A stretch of 64,000 nt of DNA, from contig JBAZTH010000003.1 of NCBI GenBank assembly GCA_041661965.1, positions 477,443 to 541,442 on the forward strand, in the 5' to 3' direction. This document shows, piece after piece, positions 12,001 to 17,484 of the stretch; position 1 is the first letter of the stretch, and each line of letters begins with the position of its first letter. Below the pieces are notes generated by a model. That model did not search any database. It saw nothing but the letters and a program-made list of their open reading frames with translations, and was not told the DNA's origin. The translations under genes and the position numbers were made by a program. Source of the DNA: Candidatus Margulisiibacteriota bacterium. Lineage in GTDB: Bacteria; Margulisbacteria; WOR-1; O2-12-FULL-45-9; XYB2-FULL-48-7.

Positions 12001-13153
12001 CGGGACCGGTGCCGTCGGTAATTCTGTCGGGATATATCTATACGTCGGACCGCAGTACAATATTATTGGCACCGACGGCAATGGAGTGGCCGATGCCGAT
12101 GAGCGGAACATTATTTCCGGAAACAGTAGCCACGCCATTCAGCTTTACGGTACCGACACTAATTCCAACGAAGTCAAAGGCAACTATATCGGGCTCAATC
12201 CCGCCGGGACGGCTGCCGTTGCCAATGCCACCGGGATAGCAATTATGGGCGGTCAGTACAATATTGTTGGTACCAACAGTGACGGGGTGGCCGATGCTGA
12301 TGAGCGCAATATTATTTCCGGTAATAATAATAATGGTGGAGTGTATATCGTCGGTAATTCAAATTTCAACAAAGTCAAAGGGAATTATATTGGTCTCAAC
12401 GCCGCCGGGACGGCCGCCGTCGCCAATCTTGAAGGGATGTTAATAGCCGGTGGGGCGCAGTACAACATCATCGGCACTGACGGCGACGGGGTGGCTGATA
12501 CTGACGAGCGAAACATTATTTCCGGTAATACTAGAAATGGAATATATGTTTACAATACTAATACTAATTCCAATGAAGTCATGGGCAACTATATTGGAGT
12601 TGCGCCAGGCGGGGCGGCGCTGGGCAATGGACAGCATGGCATTCGTCTAGCTACCGCTGCTTCATATAATGTTTTAGGCCCGCACAACCATATTGCCAAT
12701 AACGGCACGGCGGCTTACCAGGGTATCCGCGTCGGCGCCGGATGTAATTATAACCTGATCACCCGGAATACGATGGAAGCCAATGTCGGCAAGGGGATCT
12801 CGCTGGAAGCCACCGGCAACAACGATATTCAAAAACCGGTGATCAGCTCGGCAAATTATTTGGCTGGGAATACCACTGTGACCGGGACCGCCGCCGCCGG
12901 GTCGGTCATAGAGATATTCAAAACCGAACCAACGCCCGGCGCGGACAACCAGGGTGAGGGAAAAGTTTATCTTGGCTCTACGGAAGCAAATGGGAGCGGA
13001 GCCTGGACCGTGGTTGTCAGCGGTCTTTCCCTTAGTGACAAGGTGACGGCAACCCAACACGACAGTTTGGGAGACACTTCGGAATTTGCGCTCAATTTTA
13101 CGGTGGTTGCCGCCACAACGGCTAAACCTCAAATAATCATAATAAATGAATAA
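2..13153 (+). CDS. Giant multidomain beta-helix surface protein (5' end outside window)
   Basis: At least 4383 residues; the frame is open to the window edge, so the N-terminus and any signal peptide are missing. Visible domains: parallel beta-helix at the start; five PNGGE-type Ig-like modules (near residues 243, 1322, 1857, 2767 and 3355); TIG/IPT domains (near 330, 420, 800, 895, 2860 and 2955); three DUF2341-like domains; a LamG-like domain (about 1040-1240); DUF1565-type beta-helices (about 1410, 1950 and 2350); a Fn3-like domain; and a CSLREA-like start (about 3540) leading into eight to nine beta-helix units of about 67 residues. A bacterial Ig-like domain closes the protein. No C-terminal membrane anchor is seen. 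Its frame overlaps the next gene by 8 bases. By architecture it is a secreted or cell-surface adhesin or glycan-binding protein; the ligand is unknown. Confidence 0.85.
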   Translation, partial: TKLLNSQLIGGGKAASRGTAVFYDGQFGTNTGGLISGCDINNGTYGIYLYYMTSNSNVTIESSTIRSNYYHGIWLDSWGQSGGGKLVDIHNNVIRDNSTSNGYAGVYLNTYYTGNPVKIINNTIVLNYVGLYSVSANNSISSYNNIISNKPDGSTPATGSYGIYRTNGTVSSTYDDIWNNVTNWSPATISGVGTISADPLFYDVAGSDFHLTGTSPCIGTGTPEGTDMGAFPFNAPSIILYSPNGGETWNGLNYYNITWETTGVIDTVDLYYSIDNGSSYSLIASGETNDGLYQWSVPPVSTTEAKVEVFGFGAATVSDESDAVFILTTPLAPSIGSITPNIGNNNQAIGVTIYGADFVNGATVKLVKDGQTDINATAVSVVSAAQITCNFDLNGAATGAWTLVVTNPDTQTGTGSFTIKYPPPTVSSLSPDNGPVAGGIGVTISGANFLPGTYSRAIAINNGGATLTNYQLLVTMETDSLIAANKMRSDRGDIRFLADDEAVIPYWLATTETGVSSFWVKVASIPAGSSTIHVTYGDLSLVSQSSAADTFDFYDDFDSGALDTTTKWNYDESGPATVESYDGSNRLKVYQRTALITKTRSWSSYIYEGDMRINTFSYPGLIYNSYQTNYYYDVYWSNGERWRHYGGIDSRASETGYGWTPTGNTWYNFKILSNGNDVTINYYLKSTGALQKTASFTLNSSYNSGGVGFIMYGSALAYFDNIRVRKYAATEPTAAVSETETGAGGLLAVRFGTVEATNVSYLNSTTMVATAPAHSAGVVEVTIVNADGQIATKESAYTYNLPPTVNSVDPAIGINYGTLTGVTILGNDFVSGATVKLTKSGQSDINATDVSFVSSAQLTCNFDLTGAAAGAWTVVVTNPDLQSDSLPGGFTVKYPPPTVSAVSPESGRTLGGTAITVSGQYFFEPSYSRAVAINNSGSELTDFQLPVTLETASLISAGKMLSDGGDIRFKDSDGLTVLDYWLESGINSEATLLWVKVPTVPNGNKTIYLTYGNPVLTSQSNLNNVFPVLAGSSNRMWLKANDGTGQTVDGTAVSTWTDKSGNDNNAVQATGSKQPLYKVNILNGLPAVQFSAATYQTMTNSTNFSPAYTLTYVSRQTGGTNDRVIASLSNNWLAGYYGGNKDQFYAEGWVYNPSSASDTNWHLYTAQGTGSLSTIFHNGTSLASNANGVAGPNGLSLNGYQGTAQFSNAQITELLVFNSALSTDDRQQAERYLNNKYRLYGTVPTVSVSGTETGQSGTLEVKVGGLIADGVTFISSTEIQATTPAHALGAVAVSVQNPDGQIGTKESGYTYTESLAVALRTPNGGENWLAGAWRNITWEASGTPESINLYYSVNNGGSYTTIVTGESNDGSYAWFIPNIPTTEAKIKIEAAKSGEITADESAAKFTIGPPSDYYVDPINGSNAYNGLTAEVFGAGNGPWKTLTWAATQAASGTTIKAAGGTYNAAAGESFPINVPSNRTLKSIAAPTTAATIDAENAAANAVVLRSPATLDGFSIRSANTNTSYYAVYTTAEGEVKNNKITAAYNGIWLYGSNGRASGNTISISGNNTYGIHYGHDSDGDIFQNATITGNNISISGTGAKGIGAATYGIGSGWFPGLNLARNNITMEGNTSTAIYLSFVNGATCEGNTITLKSGATSSNGISSVVDWASGTCLISRNTIEAQGSGNYNYGIYYCGSDVGFVVSIVSNEVSGRFDTGIRLANEWHSYTVNVFNNTVSGFINYGIYGSQVLTMVVNIKNCIVCANPTQETNATGNGIYKASGTFTVTYSDVYGNATNYYNTTSGVGTIAAVAQFADPANNDFRLLSNSPCIGAGTPEGTNMGCYGAIAVAPATVTLRTPNGGETWEAGTSQTITWETTGTVSSINLYYSIDGGSTYTSIVTNETDDGTYSWLVPDTPTTEAKVRIEAIGETTATDESDSIFTIASPAYPANVVYVNSVSGDNSRTTAEANNPATPWKTITNASTMSASSSTIYVAAGTYNAATGESFPITINGGRYLIAQVTRQATIECGANVYTVALGANSTVEGFSIRNTGSVACVNPNGANATFKNCDIFKTLNSNVCVYFTASGGRLIDNTIYGGDTTIYFSGAGVNDCYLEGNTITNDSHLFYLNSGAISGLYLKNNIMTMRNGASDYGIYLPSSSNNMTLEGNTLTSDYGLGMAAACSNYNIFSNKFIAYDAAGVYGIYANGNGSISSNEVREYLNTSYGGIVVAAGSAVVDHNTIVKNTVGIRAGANATIKNNIIASGVGRAYPLTSYGILQTAGSVSSRYNTFYNNSYHYSGTVTDKGGDAIADPYFTGAAGNEYQLFNNSSCRAAAEDGGNRGAYAAVAGNMTVTAESYVSPNGNDVSGVGTLVSPWRTIGRALSSTEGTVYVMAGTYNTETWPIVVDEHKKVRAYLTDVATIDSGSNGNYTVIIYAGSTIESLYLRNTNGSVNTAVVVLNSTGALAQNCNIYKALDANVCALFAASGGKLIGNTIYGGDTTIYFSGAGINDCYLEGNIITNASHLFYLGTGAISGLYLKNNIMTMTNGASDYGIHLPSSSNNMTLEGNTLTSDYGLGMAAACSNYNIFSNKFIAYNAAGVYGIYANGNGSITSNEVRGFYDTGNAGIVVASGTVVAEKNTIVKNFVGMRLISGTLNAKNNIIASEVGGYSATGTIGLYRTGGTLNSSYDNDYSNDTNWSGCVTGAGTKSADAKFLNATGNDYNLMFNSPCIDAGDPASTPDPDSSRADMGAYYFNQTISATPAVYVKLPNGGESLTGNSTYEITWYATNDGRAIDTIKLYYSVDNGATYPNLITTEVNDSSYVWTVPNIATTEVKIRIEAVSGEAVGTAESDNKFSITVGLAAPPVIDSISPSNGRNDQSLIGVVIGGGAFSSGATVKLTKSGATDINATGISVSGTTEITCNLDLNGAAAGKWTVTVTNPDTQSGSLAGGFTVLYPPPIVTSVSPESGSTAGGDSVTIYGSGFLPNEYTREVIVDNTGGSALTNYQVLVTLETASLVAGGKMRSDCGDVRFYDADNETLLSYWLESGADSASTRFWVKVPSIGGSTNKTIYLHYGDQAATSESDGAATFMYYDDFSDGNYNGWTVSNTYGSGSNVSVAAGWLDLVSVAGSVYYLAADSTSALNDFIAEADVKPVTNNTVNDIGMAFRAAPAAGSGTGYTAGYDLWESGDTAVIGRHDGGTNYTLLSSVSFTNDNSKTYKWKIAAADSSLKFYVDDSLKNSVTDGTYASGKIGYEMDGNWGTPGTEVKVDNVRVRKYAAVEPTAAVGTENSNLINVKFAALSATNISYVNLTTLTATTPAGAAGVVAVTVVNPDGQVGTKESGFTYQVPISATLMTPNGGETWEAGSTHNITWESTGSPGSFNLYYTTSEAIGWQTISSEVSGAATSYAWLAPNIITTEARVRIEAVSGETFVTDESNAVFSLADLTAPSAPTLVTPADGAVISGALTLTWEAATDNLSGIASYEIHLDTTLITQDATTSYAAGVLADGLHEWEVKAKDGAGNWGSYSAARTFTVATNPTVTTTADSGVGSLRQAILDANARAGRDMIVFNIPSGEATTEGGVTFFRIAPLTVLPTITGDGVYINGGSQTSYTGDTNASGPEIELRGQGTGGINGLVLGSVGSTIEGLAINNFQYGVFLNVVAGMQNNKISGCYLGTTVTGEVAKANSIGIYFGNGAKYNIIGGTTSAERNIISGNTLYGVYINGANTNSNEVTGNYIGLNAAGSAAIANANGVFINSGARYNVIAANIISGNTSNGVSITIADTNSNKVKGNYIGLNAAGTAAIANGNGVSLGTGAQHNIIGTDGDGVADTDERNIISGNTTGVYFSGTNTNSNEVKGNYIGLNAAGTAAVANSTGVLLIDAVQYNIIGTDGDGVADADERNIISGNTNYGVYLNGTNTNSNEVKGNYIGLNPDGTAAVANNTGIYLYGGPQYNIIGTDGDGVADAAERNAISGNTNGVYMRSVTTKFNKVMGNYVGLNAAGTGAVGNSVGIYLYVGPQYNIIGTDGNGVADADERNIISGNSSHAIQLYGTDTNSNEVKGNYIGLNPAGTAAVANATGIAIMGGQYNIVGTNSDGVADADERNIISGNNNNGGVYIVGNSNFNKVKGNYIGLNAAGTAAVANLEGMLIAGGAQYNIIGTDGDGVADTDERNIISGNTRNGIYVYNTNTNSNEVMGNYIGVAPGGAALGNGQHGIRLATAASYNVLGPHNHIANNGTAAYQGIRVGAGCNYNLITRNTMEANVGKGISLEATGNNDIQKPVISSANYLAGNTTVTGTAAAGSVIEIFKTEPTPGADNQGEGKVYLGSTEANGSGAWTVVVSGLSLSDKVTATQHDSLGDTSEFALNFTVVAATTAKPQIIIINE
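6440..6579 (+). repeat. 140-bp internal duplication, copy 1
   Basis: This segment inside the giant gene matches 7637-7776 at 138 of 140 positions by eye, with no gaps. Flanking sequence is also related (two copies of one DUF1565/beta-helix module) but much more diverged, so the block looks recently copied or homogenised by gene conversion. Confidence 0.9.
7637..7776 (+). repeat. 140-bp internal duplication, copy 2
   Basis: Second copy of the block at 6440-6579; the two mismatches are a T/C at the tyrosine/histidine codon after GGCATA and a C/T at a third codon position. The reading frame is preserved. Confidence 0.9.
11009..12600 (+). repeat. Tandem beta-helix repeat array with DGDGVAD loops
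   Basis: Eight to nine tandem units of about 200 bp (about 67 residues) encode motifs such as NYIGLNAAGTAAVAN, NIIGTDGDGVADADERN and IISGN. The repeats lie in frame in the last quarter of the giant gene. The aspartate-rich loop resembles calcium-binding DxDGxxD loops; binding is inference. Confidence 0.85.
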
Positions 13154-14330
13154 AATGCGTAAGCCATCGTTTAATGATATACTTTTCGGCATAATGGTGG
13201 GAAAAGGTAGAATCTTTCTGGCGTTGATAATTATCGGCTGTCTGTTGCTTTCAGAAAATAAAAGCCATTCGCAATATCAAATCACCGCGCGCGCGGTAAG
13301 CCTGGGATCCGCCGCGGGGATTTCAGCCTCTTATCGCGTCAGCGGCCTGGCCCGCTTTCTTTATCCGAGAATTCCCGCCGGCTCCGGGTTTTCGATCGGC
13401 GAAGGCTTTTTAAGAAGCGTTTACTTTGCCGGCGTAATTTTTAGGCCGATTGTGACCGGCATCATTCCCGATTCGGCGATCAGCGGGATGATTGTCAACA
13501 TCACCAGCCTGTCGGGCGCTAATTTTCAAAGCGGCGCCGCCGTTAAATTGTCAAAAAGCGGGCATGACCTTGCCGCAACCGGCGTCACCGTCGTTAATTC
13601 CGGCAAGATTACCTGCGTCTTTGACCTGTCCGGGGCGACCGCCGGTTTTTGGGATTTGACCGTTACCAATCCCGACGGCCGGGCGGGAACTCTTCCCTCG
13701 GCGTTCAAAATATCTTATTCCGCTCCGACGGTAATTTCGATCGCGCCGGCAAGGGGGGTCAACGACCAGCAGTCTATCGATACGAAGATTACTGGCACGG
13801 CCTTCAGGTCCGGGCTGACGGTCCGCCTCTCCAAAACAGGCGAAACCGACATCAACGGCGAAGAAGTCGCCGCAACCTCCGCCGAAGAAATCAACTGTCG
13901 CTTTAATATTTTTAAAAAAGTGACGGGAATCTGGGACGTGAAAGTCATTAATGACGACGGCCAAAGCGGCCTGCTGGCCGCCGGCTTTAAAATCGAAGCG
14001 CCGGAAATTGAACTGACGGCGCCGGTGGAAACAAGGGTCGAACCCAATTCGCAAAATCCCTCTATTAAAATTGTTACCATCAAGTACAATTTAAGCAAGG
14101 ATACCGATATCATCATCGATATCTTTAATATGCGCGGCGAAAAGATCTGGACGCGAACTTATCCGGCGGCTTCCTCGGGCGGCCAGGTCGGACAGAACGA
14201 AGTTGTTTGGAGCGGTATAACCGCTTTCAAATCGGTAGCCGGGGCCGGCGTTTATATTGTTTTCATTACCGCAAAAACGGAGGGCCGGGCTAAATTATTA
14301 AGCAAACTGAAATTAGGAATTTTAAAATGA
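13146..14330 (+). CDS. Secreted TIG-domain protein with FlgD/type-9-like C-terminal domain
   Basis: 394 residues. A hydrophobic stretch (about residues 20-36) serves as signal peptide; an internal ATG at 13194 would give a more typical short signal, so the start is uncertain. Two TIG/IPT-like domains follow (about 95-285), of the same subfamily as those in the giant protein upstream (KLSKSG, ITCVFDLSG, WDLTVTNPDG). The last 90 residues (IKYNLSKDTDIIIDIFNMRG, then GVYIV) resemble the FlgD Ig-like fold also used as a C-terminal sorting domain in type 9 secretion. The start overlaps the previous stop by 8 bases and the stop overlaps the next ATG (ATGA). It is probably exported and works with its neighbours at the cell surface; exact role unknown. 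Confidence 0.75.
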   Translation: MNKMRKPSFNDILFGIMVGKGRIFLALIIIGCLLLSENKSHSQYQITARAVSLGSAAGISASYRVSGLARFLYPRIPAGSGFSIGEGFLRSVYFAGVIFRPIVTGIIPDSAISGMIVNITSLSGANFQSGAAVKLSKSGHDLAATGVTVVNSGKITCVFDLSGATAGFWDLTVTNPDGRAGTLPSAFKISYSAPTVISIAPARGVNDQQSIDTKITGTAFRSGLTVRLSKTGETDINGEEVAATSAEEINCRFNIFKKVTGIWDVKVINDDGQSGLLAAGFKIEAPEIELTAPVETRVEPNSQNPSIKIVTIKYNLSKDTDIIIDIFNMRGEKIWTRTYPAASSGGQVGQNEVVWSGITAFKSVAGAGVYIVFITAKTEGRAKLLSKLKLGILK

Positions 14331-15316
14331 AAACAATCGCAATCCCGCTGATTTGGCTGACAATCGCCGGTTCTTCTTTCGCGGCGACGATCGACGCGCA
14401 GACAACCGACGCGCTCCTCATCGGCGGCGGAGCGCGGCCGCTGGGTATGGGCCGGGCGTTTACCGCCGTGGTCGAAGACGCGGACGCCATTTTCATCAAT
14501 CCGGCCGGGTTGGCCGGCCTAATGGCGCCTGAAGCCATGTCAATGTTTACCAATCTGCTCGGGGACATCTATTATTCGGAATTTTCCGGTATCATTCCTT
14601 CACGCTTCGGGACGTTCGGTCTCGGTTATGTAACCACCGGCGTAAACCAGGTTCTGATACCCATCGATCCGCCTGTCGTCACCGATTATTATGATAATCT
14701 CCTTATTGCCACCTATAGCGCTCCGCTGGCTTTGTTTTTCGATTACGGACGAGGGATATATTTCGGCCTTAACGCTAAAATTTTCAATCGCGGCTGGGTC
14801 GGCCTTTCGGACCAGTCCGCCACCGGATACAGCGCCGATTTTGGGCTTAAATACGTCGTTTCCCCATATTTAAGTTTTGGTTTCAATCGTCAAAATCTTT
14901 TGCCGGTCGATCTTGGCGGGGTCATAAAATATCGCAGCGGCGCGGAAGAAACGGTCGCGGGCATCAACAAGCTGGGGATCGCGATTCGGCCGAAGCCCTG
15001 GCGCAATGCTCTGCTACTGGCCGGCGACCTTGATATCCCCGCGCAAAGCGGCAGGGCGGTTACCGGCCACCTGGGCGCGGAATGGCAAATAAATAATTTT
15101 TTTATTGCCAGAACGGGGCTCGATCAGAGCCTCGATGCCTCAAGCCCGACGCTGACCAGCTGGAATCCGACCTTCGGGGTGTCCGTGCTCCTTTCCGGTT
15201 TTCGCGTTGATTACGCTTTTCATCCTTATTATAATAATCCTGATCTCGCGACAACCTATCTCTCCATTTCCTTCCGCGGTGAAAAATGGTCCGCGTTAAC
15301 GGGAGAAACAATGTGA
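14327..15316 (+). CDS. PorV/UPF0164-family outer-membrane beta-barrel protein
   Basis: 329 residues with a clear signal peptide (IAIPLIWLTIAGSSFAA). Just after it comes the family hallmark: a glycine-rich start (LLIGGGARPLGMGRAFTAV) followed by DADAIFINPAGLAGL. The rest alternates as expected for an outer-membrane barrel of the PorV/PorQ type. In Bacteroidota PorV takes part in type 9 secretion, but relatives occur in bacteria with no such system, so the secretion role here is inference. It is coupled by a 4-base ATGA overlap to the TIG/FlgD-like gene upstream, and its stop overlaps a GTG start downstream. Convincing as family member; function tentative. Confidence 0.75.
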   Translation: MKTIAIPLIWLTIAGSSFAATIDAQTTDALLIGGGARPLGMGRAFTAVVEDADAIFINPAGLAGLMAPEAMSMFTNLLGDIYYSEFSGIIPSRFGTFGLGYVTTGVNQVLIPIDPPVVTDYYDNLLIATYSAPLALFFDYGRGIYFGLNAKIFNRGWVGLSDQSATGYSADFGLKYVVSPYLSFGFNRQNLLPVDLGGVIKYRSGAEETVAGINKLGIAIRPKPWRNALLLAGDLDIPAQSGRAVTGHLGAEWQINNFFIARTGLDQSLDASSPTLTSWNPTFGVSVLLSGFRVDYAFHPYYNNPDLATTYLSISFRGEKWSALTGETM

Positions 15317-16092
15317 CGAAAAAAATATTTTGCCTGCTTTTGGGCCTGCTTATTATTTCGCCGGCATTTTCAGCCGATAATTTTAACTTGCCGCAATCGA
15401 GCGCGCGGCCGAGGACCTATCTGCCCGGAGACCTGGTGCATCTTGTGGTCGGGGCCCCTGCCAACGTCGTTAAAGTTACGGCTTTAATGCCGGACGGAGA
15501 AACGCTGACGCTTGATTTTGAACGGCGCACTCATATCTGGCATGGGTTGTGGGAAGTGCCGTACGGTTTTAAAAAAGGGGGATACAGCGCCGGGCTGACA
15601 GCCACCGACGTGGAAGGCAAGACCTTTGAAGGCCAAACCAATTCTTTTTTCATCGGGGAACCGGCGCTGGTCACTCTGATCGGGCTGGAAATAACCAGAG
15701 AATCAGTCGTCCGGCCGCCTGCGCCGCCGGTGACAACGCTCCAAGAACTGCCGACCGTACGACCGGAACGGACGGTCCAAAAACCGCCGGCCGCGGCGAA
15801 AATAAAGCCGGCAAAAGCAAAGGCGCCCCAGCCAAAACGACAAATAAAAGCCAGGAAGCCCGCGGCCCCGGCCATACGGCCCAAACCGCCGGCCCTTAAA
15901 AAGGAGGACCTGCTGAAATTAAAGCTCAAGCTTTTCACCATGGCGCGGGTCCATCTGACCACCCAGCAATACGAGAAGGCAAAAGGGGACTTGCGGGAAT
16001 TGTTGAGGCTCGATCCGAAAAACCGAGAAATCAAAGCGATGCTGGATCGGGTTGAAAAAGTGCTTAAAACCAAAGGAGGCGGCAATGACTAA
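15313..16092 (+). CDS. Exported protein with C-terminal TPR-like helical repeat
   Basis: 259 residues from a GTG start that overlaps the previous stop (ATGTGA) and follows a GGGAGA ribosome site; an ATG 27 bases upstream also lies in frame but would overlap the barrel gene more and lengthen the signal peptide. The N-terminus is a signal peptide (IFCLLLGLLIISPAFSA). An Ig-like N-domain follows (about 20-125), then a Pro/Lys/Ala-rich linker (about 140-200) and one TPR-like unit at the C-terminus (QYEKAKGDLRELLRLDPKN). The basic linker could thread through peptidoglycan. I do not recognise a named family. Location in the surface operon suggests a periplasmic linking or assembly role. Confidence 0.65.
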   Translation: MTKKIFCLLLGLLIISPAFSADNFNLPQSSARPRTYLPGDLVHLVVGAPANVVKVTALMPDGETLTLDFERRTHIWHGLWEVPYGFKKGGYSAGLTATDVEGKTFEGQTNSFFIGEPALVTLIGLEITRESVVRPPAPPVTTLQELPTVRPERTVQKPPAAAKIKPAKAKAPQPKRQIKARKPAAPAIRPKPPALKKEDLLKLKLKLFTMARVHLTTQQYEKAKGDLRELLRLDPKNREIKAMLDRVEKVLKTKGGGND

Positions 16093-17479
16093 ACGAAGGG
16101 TCCTGATCTTATCTTTTATCTTTTTTATGATTTATTTTCAACTTATCTCTTTTGCCGCTAAACCCTCGGCTGTGGAACATTTCAATAAGGCTTCGGTGCA
16201 GTACATGTCCGGAAATTTTACGGACGCCTTGAAACAGCTGGAAGCCAGCCTGAAACTCGATCCAAAATATGAACCGGCCCTGGAATTAAAGCGCATTGTG
16301 TTGAAAGAAAGAGAAACCCTGCAGTTGATGCTTAAGCAAAAGCTTTCCGCCGGTAAAAATTTATACTATCACGGCGATTACGCGCAGGCCTTCAACTATT
16401 TTAATGAAGTTCTGATGATCTCGCCCGACAACCTCGAAGCCGCCTCATACCTCAAGCGGATCGAAGAAAAAGTCCGCGAAGAAAACCGGGCGGCCGAGCG
16501 GCGTTTCTGGATGTTTTTCGGCAGTTTGGCGATCGGCCTGGTCAGTCTGGCCTTCTTGCTCCGGCTGATATTCAAACCGATTATCGAGGCCGTTAGAAAA
16601 AGGATCTTTTATTCCCAAAACATCGGACACTGCTTTAACTGCCGGACAAAGATCTCGCCCAACACGGACCTTTGCCCGAATTGCGGCGCCTGGATCGGGT
16701 CAAAATTACGGGGAGAGATCTCCAAAGAACAAAAAATATGGTATCAGAAGACCGGCTGGCGCAAAAATCCTTTTACCCTGGACATTCATCCGGAATTGTT
16801 TACCGGCTATCGCGACGAGGTCAAACAGATCCTTGAAAAAGTGGCGGCAAAAAGCGGCCACATTCTGATCACCGGTCCGCTGGGTGTCGGTAAAACCACG
16901 CTTTTGCGCTGGTTGAGCAATTATCTGCGGCTTGAAGCGTATCCGATCTATATTCCCCGGCCGCCGCAATCGATCGTTCAAATCATCAAGGCCATATATT
17001 ATAAACTCGGCGTAAATTCAACCGACTATGACATTTACAACCTCGATGCTTTAAGGAAAAAGCTGGGAAAAAGCCTGATCCTGCTGCTGGACGAAGCTCA
17101 TGAATTCAGCGTTGAATTTGAGCGGCCGCTCCGGACCCTGGGCGATCTCGACGAAGTGAAACTGGTTATGGCCGGCCTGCCCGAAACCACCGAAAAGTTC
17201 AAAAATGAGATCAAGCCCCTTTATGAGCGCATTGTGCTGAACATCGGCCTGGAACGGCTGAACTTTGAAGATCTGAAAGCGCTGATAATCATCAGAATCG
17301 AAAATGCCGGCGGCAAAGGGATCCATCCCTTCACGGTCTCGGCTCTGGAAAAAATCCATGAGTTGTCGCAGGGCATTCCCAGATCGGCAATTAAGTTTTG
17401 CGACGCCGCCGTCACCAGAGCGATCGAGGTCGGCGAAGATAAAATTACACCCGAAATTGTCGAAGCGACAAAGAGGTGA
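16085..17479 (+). CDS. Membrane protein: periplasmic TPRs, zinc ribbon, ExeA-like AAA ATPase
   Basis: 464 residues from the ATG at 16085, chosen because a perfect AAGGAGG lies 4 bases upstream. Order: N-terminal signal or anchor segment (about 7-25), TPR repeats (about 30-135), transmembrane helix (about 141-164), a CxxC...CxxC zinc ribbon (about 182-200), then an AAA ATPase with Walker A GPLGVGKTT (about residue 264) and Walker B LILLLDEAHE (about 335). The ATPase resembles ExeA/GspA, which helps secretin complexes cross peptidoglycan in type II secretion; here TPRs outside the membrane replace the usual C-terminal peptidoglycan-binding domain. Topology suggests TPRs outside and ATPase inside. 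It may energise export or assembly of the neighbouring surface proteins; this is inference. Confidence 0.75.
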   Translation: MTKRRVLILSFIFFMIYFQLISFAAKPSAVEHFNKASVQYMSGNFTDALKQLEASLKLDPKYEPALELKRIVLKERETLQLMLKQKLSAGKNLYYHGDYAQAFNYFNEVLMISPDNLEAASYLKRIEEKVREENRAAERRFWMFFGSLAIGLVSLAFLLRLIFKPIIEAVRKRIFYSQNIGHCFNCRTKISPNTDLCPNCGAWIGSKLRGEISKEQKIWYQKTGWRKNPFTLDIHPELFTGYRDEVKQILEKVAAKSGHILITGPLGVGKTTLLRWLSNYLRLEAYPIYIPRPPQSIVQIIKAIYYKLGVNSTDYDIYNLDALRKKLGKSLILLLDEAHEFSVEFERPLRTLGDLDEVKLVMAGLPETTEKFKNEIKPLYERIVLNIGLERLNFEDLKALIIIRIENAGGKGIHPFTVSALEKIHELSQGIPRSAIKFCDAAVTRAIEVGEDKITPEIVEATKR

Positions 17480-17484
17480 AAAAA

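Noticed and set aside
11009..12600. Possible CRISPR-like array
   Set aside because: Repeats are in-frame protein repeats of about 200 bp with no constant spacer, and no cas genes are present.
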